This document shows positions 1 to 11,885 of a stretch of 64,000 nt of DNA, in pieces. The stretch's first letter is position 1. Each line of letters begins with the position of its first letter. The notes beneath the pieces are model-generated. The model had not been told where the DNA came from. It worked only from the letters and a program-made list of their open reading frames with translations, and made no database searches. The DNA is from Puffinus mauretanicus. Taxonomy: Eukaryota; Chordata; Aves; Procellariiformes; Procellariidae. The stretch spans positions 186,001 through 250,000 of the forward strand of contig JAJKFH010003650.1 of the NCBI GenBank assembly GCA_023333565.1. Direction: 5' to 3'. The position numbers and the translations under genes are program-made.

Positions 1-669
1 ACATTCGCTGAGAGTCAGAGCTTACTTGCACTATTGCAGAAGGAAACATTTGAGACAAGCAGGATGAATTGAATCTTCCTAACTTTCTATCTTACCTTGA
101 CAGAGCTGCTGCTTACTTTCACATGCTCTATTTCTAGTGTTAATGCTCCTGCCCCCAAAGCATCTCAAACGATGAAGACATTTGCTAGAAACAATTCATA
201 ATAAAACTGCTTATCCTTCTTTCCCAATCAGGAGCAACATCATTATCAGTTTCATCTTCTAATGGGGACATTGTATTGGTAGCCTCATTAGCAAAACTGT
301 TTAGTAAAGCAATAAAATAATGCCAGGCTCTACTCTTTATAGCTTCTGATTAGAAAACGTATCACATCTCATGAGCAATTTACAGCTCATTATCAGTCTC
401 AAAACACACAGGAAATAAATTATAAGAGAAGGATGAGCTTAGAATGATGCCTATAAGCTTGATCTTCAAGACAGGAAACAAAATAATAATTGTAATAGTA
501 ACTGAGGGCACCGAACATTAATGGATGATCTCAGTATGCTTGATATAGAACACTTCATAAAAATACAATACTTCCATACTTTGTATTACTACCAACATGC
601 CCTGATGTTCTCATTTGCTTACATTGTCTAACAGCACACACAATCTTTTAAAGTATATAGCCATATAAC

Positions 670-742
670 CTTCTGTGAGATAGGAAAGTGCTATTATGCC
701 TGTTTTGCAGACAAGAAATTGAGGCACAGAGGCCATCTTGTC
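670..742 (-). repeat. Possible MIR SINE relic
   Basis: The stretch containing GTGAGATAGG, then GCTATTATGCCTGTTTTGCAG, then AATTGAGGCACAGAG resembles the reverse complement of the MIR core (the part reading CTGTGCCTCAGTTTCC and then TACAGATGAGG-like in the other sense). Only this core is convincing and the flanks do not extend the match clearly. Confidence 0.4.
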
Positions 743-1856
743 TGAAATCCTGGAAAAAGCTATTGACCTTTAGAAATAAAGAATGATCCTGGTTCTGCTT
801 CTCCTAACCTTTGTACCCATTGTAGTACGAAAACAAAGGGCATAAAGATAATAAAAGTCTAAATTCTAAGCATTCACATAACTCCTAGAAATGACACCCT
901 TTGGTCTCAAAAGTGGTATGAAACATGAAGGTGCTGGGGGGCAAGATATTCTTCAGAGCGATCTTTTACGTTTAAGGGCTTATCTCAGTCTAAATAAGGC
1001 GAATTTGTTTACTTACAAAGTGTCTTACCAGCCTTACCCTTCATTCTTGCCTTAAGGTGAAAGACCAAAACATACAAAAGGTTAGGCAGATACTTGAGTT
1101 TCCCAGATTTGTACAATAATGATTTATTTTTTATTAACACATTTTTATTCACAATTTATGATAAAAATCACATGAAGTTTAGAACGATATTTCTGTTTGT
1201 TAACAAAACAAAACAAAGTAGTAAAACATTGAATTATCACAGATTTTTCCAAGATACTGAAAGAAGATTGATTAAAGCTTGCTAAGCTAGAGGCCTAGCA
1301 CACTAAATAAGCACATATAGCACAAGTAAAGTCTACTGTTTAGGAGGAGCCATGTGAAAAAACAATTGCTCAAATAAAACCACTATGTTCATCAAAAAAG
1401 AGGATTCACAACCCTTTTGATTCACTTAATTTTTTGTGATTTCATGAGTACAATGAAAATTAAAAAAAATAATTCTCAAGACATTATGATCCTGAGACCT
1501 TCGAGAGATTTGTAAAATAAATTCTAAAATGCGGTTCTTAAACATACACTAGATACCTGAAGATTCAGAAGAGGCTGAATAAAAAAAGAAAACAAACAAA
1601 AAAGGATTAAATCCTTTAGCAAGGAAAAGGTGAACTGCAAAGGAAAGGTATCTCTGTGAAAATTTGTCAGAAGCTATATACATACAGAGAACTGTGGATT
1701 CCAATTCTGTAGAGATTTCCTGCCCACTGAAACTTACTTATAGATTCTTATCTGTACAGGAAAGCAAAATAGAATTACAAGAAAGAAGAATAGATATTAA
1801 AAGTCTGATATAATTAAGAGCTTTAAGAAACTAATGAACTTTTAGAGGTCAAAACT

Positions 1857-1873
1857 AAAAAAAAAAAAAAAAG
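1857..1873 (+). repeat. Poly-A run
   Basis: Seventeen consecutive A residues. No SINE or LINE body is recognisable on the left, so it is treated as a simple homopolymer. Confidence 0.9.
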
Positions 1874-4800
1874 ACTTCTTGTTTATTCTTAGGATAATGA
1901 TTTCTCAGTTACATTTCTGGTTTGGAAATTTCAGTCTTTAGAGATTTATCAGTTTTACTTTATTTTAATCATAGAGATCTCTCCAAAGTGTCTGTGAGAG
2001 CATGCATTTTCCAGACCACAGCTGAAGACATTAATTAAACCTCCAGGCAGGCTGACAAACTAGCAGGGCCCTTGGCTTCGTTTTAAGGAAGGGAAGCAAA
2101 AGAAGGGGAATAGCTTGATTAGTAGAAATGAGAAATTAGTTATACCTACAACATGATCCAATTAGAACAGACTTTTACAATGAAGCTTGCAGTGCTGAGG
2201 ACCTAACATTAATACTATTTGTGGTTTTGAGGTTATACTTCAGCATATTCCAGCTTAGTTTTGCAGAAAAGGAATCCAGTTTGCATGCTGCAAGACCATG
2301 CTATAATGTGTACCAAAGGACAGTATTTGGAGAGGATCAGAACAGGCACTTCAAAAACACACTCTTGATGAAAGCTAAAATGCTAAATGTGATGTTATGG
2401 ATCAGAGGAGATTCTTTTTTAAAGAGCTAGAATCACATTTGAAAAGGACTGCAAGATGAAGAAATTCTGAGAGACTATGCCCAGCTACTGGGAAATGCTT
2501 TTATCTTCAAGAACAAATGTTAAATTGGTCTATTAAAAAGAAACAAATAAAAAAGTCATTAAAATGTTCTAATTATTAAACTACTATAGCAAAACTATTA
2601 AAAATCACAAATCTGCAGAACATCAAAATAATGGTAAACGTGTCTATCGACCTTCATACAATTAAGGAAAATATTCATATGCTTAATATTTTTAGTTATC
2701 TGTTCTAAGAGTAGTTTGCTTTAAGGGATAAGTGATGCAACAGCAAACTTTTTGTACATGAACTGGAATTTAACCCAAGTGTACAATTAAATGTGTCTCA
2801 TCATTTCACACAGAAATCCACATAGAAGAAATTGGTAATCTCAGACAGTCTAAAGCAGGTGTCCCTATGTACCTCATAAAGGATAATTTCATTACTGTGT
2901 TAGGAGAACTGAAGGCCTATGGACTCTTGCCTGGGCAGGAGGGTCTTTTCAGGCTAAAGTTGAGGCATGTGTTAGATACTAGCTTGGACTCATCCACAGT
3001 TAATGCTTGGATTATGTTTATTTACTCCACTTGCTATGTTCCAAGTTTGAACTTTGTTTATTCAACAGAAGGGAATTTAGCAGCAAGGCTATATTATGCT
3101 GGATACATCTGCAACTCCTTTTCAATTATGCAGCACACCTTGTGATCCTGGCCCAACTGTTATGCACACCAGCTATCTGTAGTCTGTATGTCCTTAGGTG
3201 GTTCCCATGGAGAAACTGAGATACATGGGAGATAAAGAGGTGTTTGGTGCTTACCTTGTTCTCATTGCAATGAGAGATAGGGACATCTGCAAAATACACA
3301 GTCCCTGAACTGAAAACTGGTTGGAGAGATTAAGTAATATGGATGTACATAGATACCATCTTCTGAGCGCTAAACTCAAGGTCAAATACAGATTTATGCC
3401 TGTTACTCTTACAGAAAAACACACACGCAAAGTGTTCTTTGTAGAATGCCTCATTAGATACTGATTTATACTACTTGAATGCACACATAAAGCATCTGTG
3501 CTATGCTGACCAAGTGCTTCTTCCAATATTTTGGTTGGCAACTACACCAAACTGCTGAAAGCCACAGGTAAAAACCCACACAAATAAAAAACTGCAAACC
3601 TTAGAAACGTGCAGAACAAATAGCCACAAATACACAAATCCTAACACCCACTCTATTTGTAGCTCAGAACAGTTTTCTTAATGCTCCCCTGACTCTGTGA
3701 AGATAAATTAACAAATGCCTTAAAATGCTAAGACCAAAGTATGAAGTTAAGAAAAAATGTAGTCTTCAATTGGAAGAATAAAAACACGGCCTCTTGCATA
3801 CTTGTGTGACAATATTTCAGATATTCGTATCAATTTTCTGTGTTTTGTGTGTGAAAACTTTTGAAGCAGTTCAACCTATTCTTTTTCAACTAATGGGAGA
3901 AAAAATTTGAGGAAATAAAAAAGAAGAGTAAGTGCCACAGCTAAGTATAAAAACTAATTTTTTTTCCCCCAACATACCTGTCTTTTCCATATACTTACCT
4001 GAATTTTTCCCTAGTAGTCAATCACCACCATTTGATATAAGATAAAGCAGCATCACTTCATTCTTGCATCAGCTGCTTTCAGGTAGTCCCAGCACCCTAT
4101 CTGTGCGGTATAGGAGTTCTACCAATTAATACGCTACAATATAATTTTCCTTACTTTCATAAGAACAAAATTATATTGCCCTTATTCATGCTGAACAATC
4201 AATGAAGCTACTCCAAAAATTAGTATTCTATTCAATATGAACCACACTGTTTCAAAAAACTACTGCATGCTAGTGGAGTACACCTTATAAGAGAAGCAGC
4301 ACCTGCATCTTAAAAGAATATGCTGTAGTATCCCAGATCTAAATAGTCATAATGATATTTTTACTAAAATATTTAAAAAAAAAAGTTTTCTGCTTGTAGA
4401 ATGTACGGTAGTTGCTCCTGTAAAAAGCTGATCCACTGTCTGCATTTTCTGTGCCAGAGTTTTGGCTCAGCTTGTCAGGAGAGTTAATTGACATTCCAAA
4501 ATGCCTACACTTTTATTAAAATAACAACTCAAGTATGAAACACTTTCCTTCTGGGATTTTGTAGTTATTTTACTCAGAAAGAGAGACCACAGATTTATAG
4601 GAAGATTCTAATCTGGTGGATACCAATGGAGATACTCAGAGACAAAAAAAAGCTTTGCCCAAATCCTGTATTTATATCTTGATCTAGCAAGAGAAAAAAA
4701 TTATCTTTCTATCCATTCTATACTCTTAGTGTAAACTTCAATTTTCCTTCCTACTAAAAATGATTGTGGCATCTGTCACGTAAATCACTGTTGGAGTGCC

Positions 4801-5329
4801 AAGTTTAGTATCAACACAGATTTCACTTTTACTAATGAGAATTATGTACAATAACTTTGTATTTTTCAAAATTACTTAGGCTCCAGACCAAAAGAAAATT
4901 CACCATCACCAACCTACACCCATGCTTCTGCAATTACCACTTACACTTGCAAAGACTTTAGCAAGAGCATATATCGTAGTAGCTGTTGCAGAATTGTGCA
5001 TGACGGATTGCCACCCTAAATTAACAAACGTTGTGAACTACAGTTTGTTTCTTTGCAGAAAAAAATTATTTAAATTCAGCTAAAGATACAAATGAGCCTC
5101 TGGCTGAAGCCCAAGAGCCAACTTTACTGTAAATCCCCAGATGTTTGTTGTATAATCATAATGCTGAAACCATAATTACCAATTCCAGTACAGGATGCTA
5201 ACTTGTTCAGCTGCTCCCATTATAAGACTTCTGCTTTCCTTGTGAGTTTTCTTTATCCCAGTCCCACCCATGAATTCCAACATCTATAGTCTGAAGTTCT
5301 TGCCCGTGTTTATTTCCAACTGAATTTCT

Positions 5330-5345
5330 AAAAAAAAAAAAAAAA
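5330..5345 (+). repeat. Poly-A run
   Basis: Sixteen consecutive A residues in AT-rich intron, without an attached element that I recognise. Confidence 0.9.
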
Positions 5346-8300
5346 TAATCTTACCCTTAGTTTGTGTCTTTGAAACACAAATAATACATTGCACTGCAAT
5401 GCACTAGTTTACTGTTTTATGGTTTTCTTTTTTAATTCGAGATCTTTATATAGCCTGGAGATTTATCCTTGAAAAACTTACACACTTAGTTACCACCTTC
5501 AAAATTTTCTTGAAGTTTAATTCTAAACTTTTTAAAAAAAAATACTCATAGCAAATCAGTAGAGTCTGATCAACACCAAGCTTTTAAAGTCTAACTCGGT
5601 ATAGAAACAGTTCATGTGACTACAGGCTAGAGTGCATATTGCTGCTGTACCTGAGTTTTAAAATGTAACATAGACAACAGTACGCTTACATTTCTAGAGC
5701 AGAAGTAGGCCCAAGGTTAATACAAATAGGACTCCACAGAATGCTGTTTACTCAATATGTTAATAGGTAGCATTGCATAGCTATAACAAAGAAGAGATAC
5801 AAAAACAACAACAAAAGATAAATCAACTTGGTCACCATTTTAAAAAATTAGGAACTATTTTTTCAAGAAGACAAGAGACACTGGGTCTTTGATTCTCTTG
5901 AAGAACTAATTTGTGCAATGTATTAATTTGGCGAGAGGAGGTAACCCATAAAGATGTTAACTGGAATTTAGTTGGACAGATCCTTACGTAGAGGAAGTTC
6001 TGGAAATTTTCAAGCAGAACATAGAGGTTTATTGAAACAGATTTTGATAATATCTTAGGATGTAACAAATGGATACAATTGAACTTTTTGGTCACCTGCA
6101 AATCAGCAGAGTATGTTAATGTCAAAAAAATAAACTTTTAGTGTCTTCTGTCAGTTTCTCATTTCCTTAACTTCACATAAAGTGAGAAGATTTTTAATGG
6201 GAAAATAACGTTTCACATTCCATAGAAAAGTTCAACAGAAAAATTGGAATATAGAAAATTTTAATACTTTTCTACAAAACCCATAGGCAAGGATAGCATA
6301 ATTAGATCCAAAGTTAGAAACAGGAAGAAAGCATAGAATACATGAATAGATGAAAACATCTGTTTTCGATTTTATCTGTAGAATATATGGTATTTCAGGT
6401 TACTTGTTACAGATGAGAAGTTACAATTTTCATGTAATTTTTTATTTAAATTTTAATTTATTTTAATAAAATGAGTTCAAATGAAATCATTGATCATACA
6501 CTTGGTAATGAAAAGAATTTAGATTGTTTTGCTTTGTGCAATTATTTCATGAGGATGCTCTTCAAGTTAGCAAGGCTTTCAACTAATATTAGTGTTACTT
6601 ATCACTCCTGGATGAAGGTCAGTGTCAAAACATGGTCCTTGTTATGGAATAATCAATGTTTCCATTTTATTTCTTCAAATAATATATTCAAAACTGCTTT
6701 GGAGTAACAACGTTAGCAAAGATTCAAGAGCATAATCCATAAGATGATGAAGTGTGGTACTTATCTATTTCGCATGTAAAAAGGAGAATGATTACTCCAC
6801 TTGCCTTTTTAAAGGAGGGATTGAATTAACCACACATTGAAGATCTATAAGCAAAAAATATAACTGATATGTTTCTTGCACTGCAAGAAAAAAAAAGGAA
6901 AAAGGAAAATTATAGTTTTTATTCTAAAATACATTACTTGTTGTGCCTACAAATATTTTAGTAATTCATACTACTTTATTAAAATGCTTGTAACACTTCT
7001 TGTATCTATTTACCTTCTCTACCTTATTTTAACTTGATACTTCCTCATTACAGGTAATGTTGCAGCCACATTGCTTCCTAAAACTGATAGAAGTTCAGCA
7101 GGTTTCTTGAGAAACTGATCTGGCAGCACAAAAAAAAAGAAATTTTAAAGTCATTGAGGGTGGGATTTTAGAATAAAGGAGATCGAAGTCACAGTACTAG
7201 ATGGATGAGAAACTCCTTCAGGGAATAGTAAAAAATTAAAAAAAAAATACTCTGTAAAAGCATTTTCAAAGCAGAAAATTTCATTGCTGGTGACAAGTTG
7301 TTTCTGAAACTAGAGGTTTATAGCATGATATGTTTCTTATGACAACAAAGACTGTATAGTATAAACTCAAAAAGCATGCTTGCTATCTGGAATAAGAGGC
7401 TCCAATTCTTAAGACCGACCAGTAATTTTAAAGTGTTGTGAATAAATATGAAAGTTATATATGTGTGTTCATACGCAAAAAAAATGAAAAAATGAATGAA
7501 TGTTGTTGCTTATGAAGCAGTAAAATCCAACTTAGTTCTTAAACAGGAGACGGAAAGTATTATAAATGCAATCCTTATGATATTTGCTTGTGGTAGTCAG
7601 CTATAAGAAGCTATGACAGAACAAGCAATTTGTCCCTTTTAGGGAGGAATGGTGTCCTAATCAGGGACTGTCAAAACAGGTGTAATGATTACATTATATC
7701 TTATCCTGTGAATTTCACTCCAGGTAGTCAAGGTAAGATTCATTCTTATTTTTTTTTTTCATCTTAAACTTTGGAATATTCACTAGTTTTCTCTATTATC
7801 ATGTAAGACACTAAATTGTGTGTAGTGTCCCAAACAATATGGTATTTCTCAGCAATTAGAATGCAATTTTCTCTCCTTGCTTAGAATTTTTTTCTTCCTG
7901 ATAGAATACAGAAATGGTGAGAACAATAATAGGAAAAAACCCCCAACTCTCAGTCCAATACAATACAGGTCTGATAAATTACATAAACAGGTAGAAGAAC
8001 TATTTTTTCTAAACTGTCTCATCAAACTCTGGAAGTTAGCTTCTATAAGTTTACTGCAGATGTCCTTAAAACAAGAATTGCTTCAGAACTTCTATTTGAT
8101 CACTCACATCTCCTTTAGAGTAACAAGCAGATTTTGGGTTTGAATTTTGTTGATATTTATTTTTGCAGATTATGAATGGTTTATCTGCTTTATATAATTT
8201 GATTACAAATGTTTTTTGAAGTGAGAAACATCATACAAGACACAAAGTATACTGAAAGCAAAGCTGACCAAGTAAAAGTGCACTGTAATAATTCTGTTTC

Positions 8301-8654
8301 ATTTCAAGGTAAGAAATAAATTTTTCTATATCTAATGGCTAAAACTAATTTTGTAAGTCAGCTTGCACTTCTGGAAATTACACATTCAAACTTTAGGACA
8401 CCAATTTCTGTTTCAGAATGAACACCTTGAGAATCTTTATTATATTCATTTTCAAAGTGTTATCTTTGAAGTTCTGATTTGATTATTACCCCCGATACTT
8501 TTGAGATTCATCTGATATGAAGCAGGAAAAGAAAAAAGAGTGTTGTTATTAATGAGTTAGAAAAAATTAAAAATCTGAACAGTTAAACCAGCATGAAAGC
8601 ATTATTTTTCTTGTTCTCTTTTGCTTCTAGAAATTACTTGTTTGTACACTCCTC

Positions 8655-9030
8655 CTCATAGTTTTGTATCATATGCAAACTTGCTCAGGGTGCACTGTGC
8701 AGTTCCAGGTCATTAATGAAGAAATTAAACAATGTTGGCCTCAGTACTGACTGAGTATACCACTAGTGACTGGCCTCCAGCTGAGCTTCGTGCCACTGGT
8801 CACAACACTTTGAGCCCAGCAGTTCAGCCCACCTCACTGTCCTTTTAGTATGTACATCATCAGTTTGTCTAAGAGTATACGATGGAAGACTGGGTCAAAA
8901 GCCTTGCTAAAGGCAAGATTAACAATATTAGCTGTCCTCATCCACCAAGCTAGACACTTTGTTATAGAAGGCTGTCAGGTTGGTCAGGCATGATCTCTCC
9001 TTCAGAAATCCATGCTGACAACTCCCAACA
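8655..9030 (-). mobile_element. CR1 LINE fragment, old, RT region of ORF2
   Basis: On the minus strand this matches the middle of CR1 ORF2. Recognisable landmarks, read on the plus strand, are CATGCTGACAACTCC (the 'SMDF' side), GGTTGGTCAGGCATG, AAAAGCCTTGCTAAAG (SKAFD region), CCACTAGTGACTGGCCTCCAGC, and ATGCAAACTTGC (the FADD region). Frames are broken by many substitutions and small indels, so it is long dead. It lacks both the 5' part and the CR1 3' tail. CR1 is a non-LTR retrotransposon whose endonuclease/RT protein copies its own RNA at a nicked target. Confidence 0.8.
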
Positions 9031-9089
9031 GCATTAGATGTATAATTTTATTACATGAATATTCTTTGTTGTTAATACACTAAGTCTTT

Positions 9090-9114
9090 GGATATGAAGT
9101 GGATATGAAGTGGA
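9090..9114 (+). repeat. Short tandem duplication, 11-bp unit
   Basis: GGATATGAAGT occurs twice in a row and is followed by GGAT. It lies between an old CR1 piece and a younger one. Confidence 0.85.
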
Positions 9115-9249
9115 TCTCCTCCTAACTTAACAAACACACTGTTTACAATGTTTTTTGGGAAAATTTGTCTTTGCCTACCAAAGGCCTACAAGTGAGGGCA
9201 TTGCACAGCCTGACTTGGTAGAAATATATTTCAAATGATGTCAGCACCC

Positions 9250-9945
9250 TCAAGCCCGGAGGAAAAGGACCTGGGGGTGCTGGTTGACAGCTGGCTGAAC
9301 ATGAGCCAGCAGTGTGCCCAGGTGGCCAAGAAGGCCAACAGCCTCCTGGTCTGTATCAGAAATAGTGTGGCCAGCAGGAACAGGGAGGTGATCGTGCCCC
9401 TGTACTCGGCGCTGGTGAGGCTGCACCTTGAATCCTGTGTTCAGTTTTGGGCCCCTCACTACAAGAAGGACATTGAGGTGCTGGAGCGTGTCCAGAGAAG
9501 GGCAACGAAGCTGGTGAAGAGCCTGGAGCACAAGTCTTATGAGGAGCGGCTGAGGGAACTGGGGTTGTTTAGTCTGGAGAAGAGGAGGCTGAGGGGAGAC
9601 CTCATCGCGCTCTACAACTACCTGAAAGGAGGTTGTAGCGAGGTGAGGGTCAGTCTCTTCTGCCAAGTAACTAGCAATAGGATGAGAGGAAATGGCCTCA
9701 AGTTGCGCCAAGGGAGGTTTAGATTGGACATTAGGAGAAATTTCTTTACTGAAAGAGTGGTCAGGCCTTGGAACAGGCTGCCCAGGGAAGTGGTTGAGTC
9801 ACCATCCCTGGAAGTATTTAAAAGACGTGTAGATGAGGCCCTTAGGGACATGGTTTAGTGGGCATGATGTGTTGGGTTGAGGGTTGGACTCGATGATCTT
9901 AGAGGTCTTTTCCAACCTTAATGATTCTATGATTCTATGATTCTA
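9250..9945 (+). mobile_element. CR1 LINE, young subfamily, 5'-truncated 3' end
   Basis: About 0.7 kb of CR1 3' sequence. Homology to the 44.5-kb copy begins near GCCCGGAGGAAAAGG and runs to the 3' tail, which holds nearly three ATTCTATG units at 9924-9945. It carries the C-terminal part of ORF2 after the RT fingers and palm, open for about 200 codons to the natural stop at 9858 (ending LRDMV). Recognisable blocks are [35 protein letters not shown] and [17 protein letters not shown]. The catalytic part is absent because of 5' truncation, normal for target-primed insertion. The first few codons of the open frame come from flanking DNA. Confidence 0.95.
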
Positions 9946-11634
9946 ACCCACGGCTAACAGACTAGCCATAATTTTAGGAGATAATATTATGTTATGCTTA
10001 CATGGATAAACAACTGCCCAACAACTCCCATTTTTTCCCCCTCATTTTTATCTGTGCATCCATAGTTCTAAGGTTTCTACAGAGGAGGAAAAAAGTAAGG
10101 TCTACCTTAAGTTTATAAAATGGGATGCAAAGGATAAATGTTGTTCTCCATGAAGAAACCTGAGTAAATTCCTGCATGAAGAGATAAAGGAAGACATAGA
10201 TTTTTCTCCTTTGCAAGTCTCTCACAAGTCATCTGCTTTTACATTCCTGCTTTGGATCAGATTTTCTATGGAAATTTAAATAATTTTTTTTTCATTTTAA
10301 ACATACAGCATTTCTTTAAGTAATTGCTTAGCCTCTGTCAATTGCAACTACATTATTTTAAAGTTGTTCAGAGAAAAAAATGTTATTCCTCAGCTTAAGA
10401 TGCCCATATAGTTAAAACAGCTCAAACCAAATTAACTGTGAATGAATATTAGGATCAGACACAGGACATGATGAACATCAAACTGAAATATCACATGGTT
10501 TCATTGAAATTTGCCCCAGTGGCACACAAATGTATTACATGAAGGAAGTACTTGGAAAACTGAAAATGCAATTGATACTGAAAATAACAACAAACCTCAG
10601 AAAAACAGTTGTTACTTCATTAACTTTCTCCCATCCTTCCGGAGAGGTGTTCCCAGATCAAATTCAGTTCCTCAGGCTCGTATAAAATTGGTGGATATAG
10701 GCCACTTTATTCACAAGCTGTGGTCAACCAAAGTAAAAACCTTGGTAATATTAACTCAGAATTTTCAGTATAATAAGCAGAGATCCTCCTTGAACAACAA
10801 GTCACAGTAATAATAAGAGGAGTACAGGCTGACATGAAAAAATGATGTGTTCCAAAGATAGAGTTGTACAATTGGATGACCTCCAGACAGGTTTCAGTGA
10901 AGTATAGCAAATCAAGGACAAAATCATGAAAGTTCTTATCAGCTGTCAGTGAAGAGCGAGCACAGCCAATTCAATTTCAGAGTGGCAGTCCCTACAGAGA
11001 CCACCAACAAATATAAGAGTGACTTGTCCCTTGGCAAAGCTTGTGATTAAGAAAACCTTATATCTTCTTCATAGCCAATAAACTGACACTGGGCTTTCAG
11101 TACATTAGAACTACATGATGTTGACAGCCATAATGACTTAAGGAGTCCTTTATGCCATAATAATGACTTTATTCTCAGTGACAGGTGAGTGATCCTAAGG
11201 GCAAGGCTGAAGAGCAGGTAACAGAAAAATGAACTGGGGAGCATTTCAGATTTTATCTGAGAGGATTGTGACATGTAGCTCCAGAAACAGGCATTGCACT
11301 TCACAATGAGCAATAAACGTGGCAGATTCTTAGGTGCCTTTTTGATAGTACAAAAAAGGTGAGCAATGACATCTCCTAACTAGAGTTTCTCTGATACCTA
11401 TATACCTCAGTAGTGGTAGGACTACAAGTGTCTCAGACTAGTTTTACTGCATGACAATGGGGTATCTCACGGAGCAGAAAAGAGAGTGGATATAGCAAAC
11501 AACTTGGCCTTGAATTTTTAGAAGGATATGTTTCAGGGGAAGGTGGGGAAACGTGTTCCTCCTCTCCAACCCCAAAATCGACAAATATGACATACTTGCA
11601 GGACCTCACAAGAGACTATGAACATCTTTCAAGA

Positions 11635-11885
11635 AGGGAAGTCTTTGGAAACTACAGCCCAGTCAGTCTCACTTCAGTTCCTAGGAAGATTATGGAGGAG
11701 ATGCCACTGAAAATCACTTCAAAGCAGATGAAGGAAAAGACGACAATTGGGAAAAAACAAGAATGGGTTTAGTAAGGGCAAGCAGCACCTGACTTGGTGG
11801 TCTTGTATAATGAGAAGACTGGCTCAATGGACAAGAGCAGTGGATGTCCTTCCTCAACTTCAGAAAGGCTTTTGATATGTTCTCC
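11635..11885 (+). mobile_element. CR1 LINE fragment, old, RT region
   Basis: A decayed plus-strand piece of CR1 ORF2. A short frame keeps GNYSPVSLTSVPRKIMEE, matching the conserved NYRPVSLTSVPGKIME block. Further on, GGGTTTAGTAAGGGCAAGC and GACTGGCTCAATGGAC match the block before the catalytic motif, and AAGGCTTTTGATA matches KAFD. Stops and indels interrupt it. Neither CR1 end is present. Sequence to about 12000 may continue the element but I cannot support it. Confidence 0.75.

Noticed and set aside
9250..9711. 153-codon minus-strand open frame
   Set aside because: Shadow of the CR1 ORF2 C-terminus on the plus strand.
10511..11313. Cluster of short frames at 10.5-11.3 kb, considered as an old endogenous retrovirus piece
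   Set aside because: No conserved protease, RT or integrase motif could be found in any frame.
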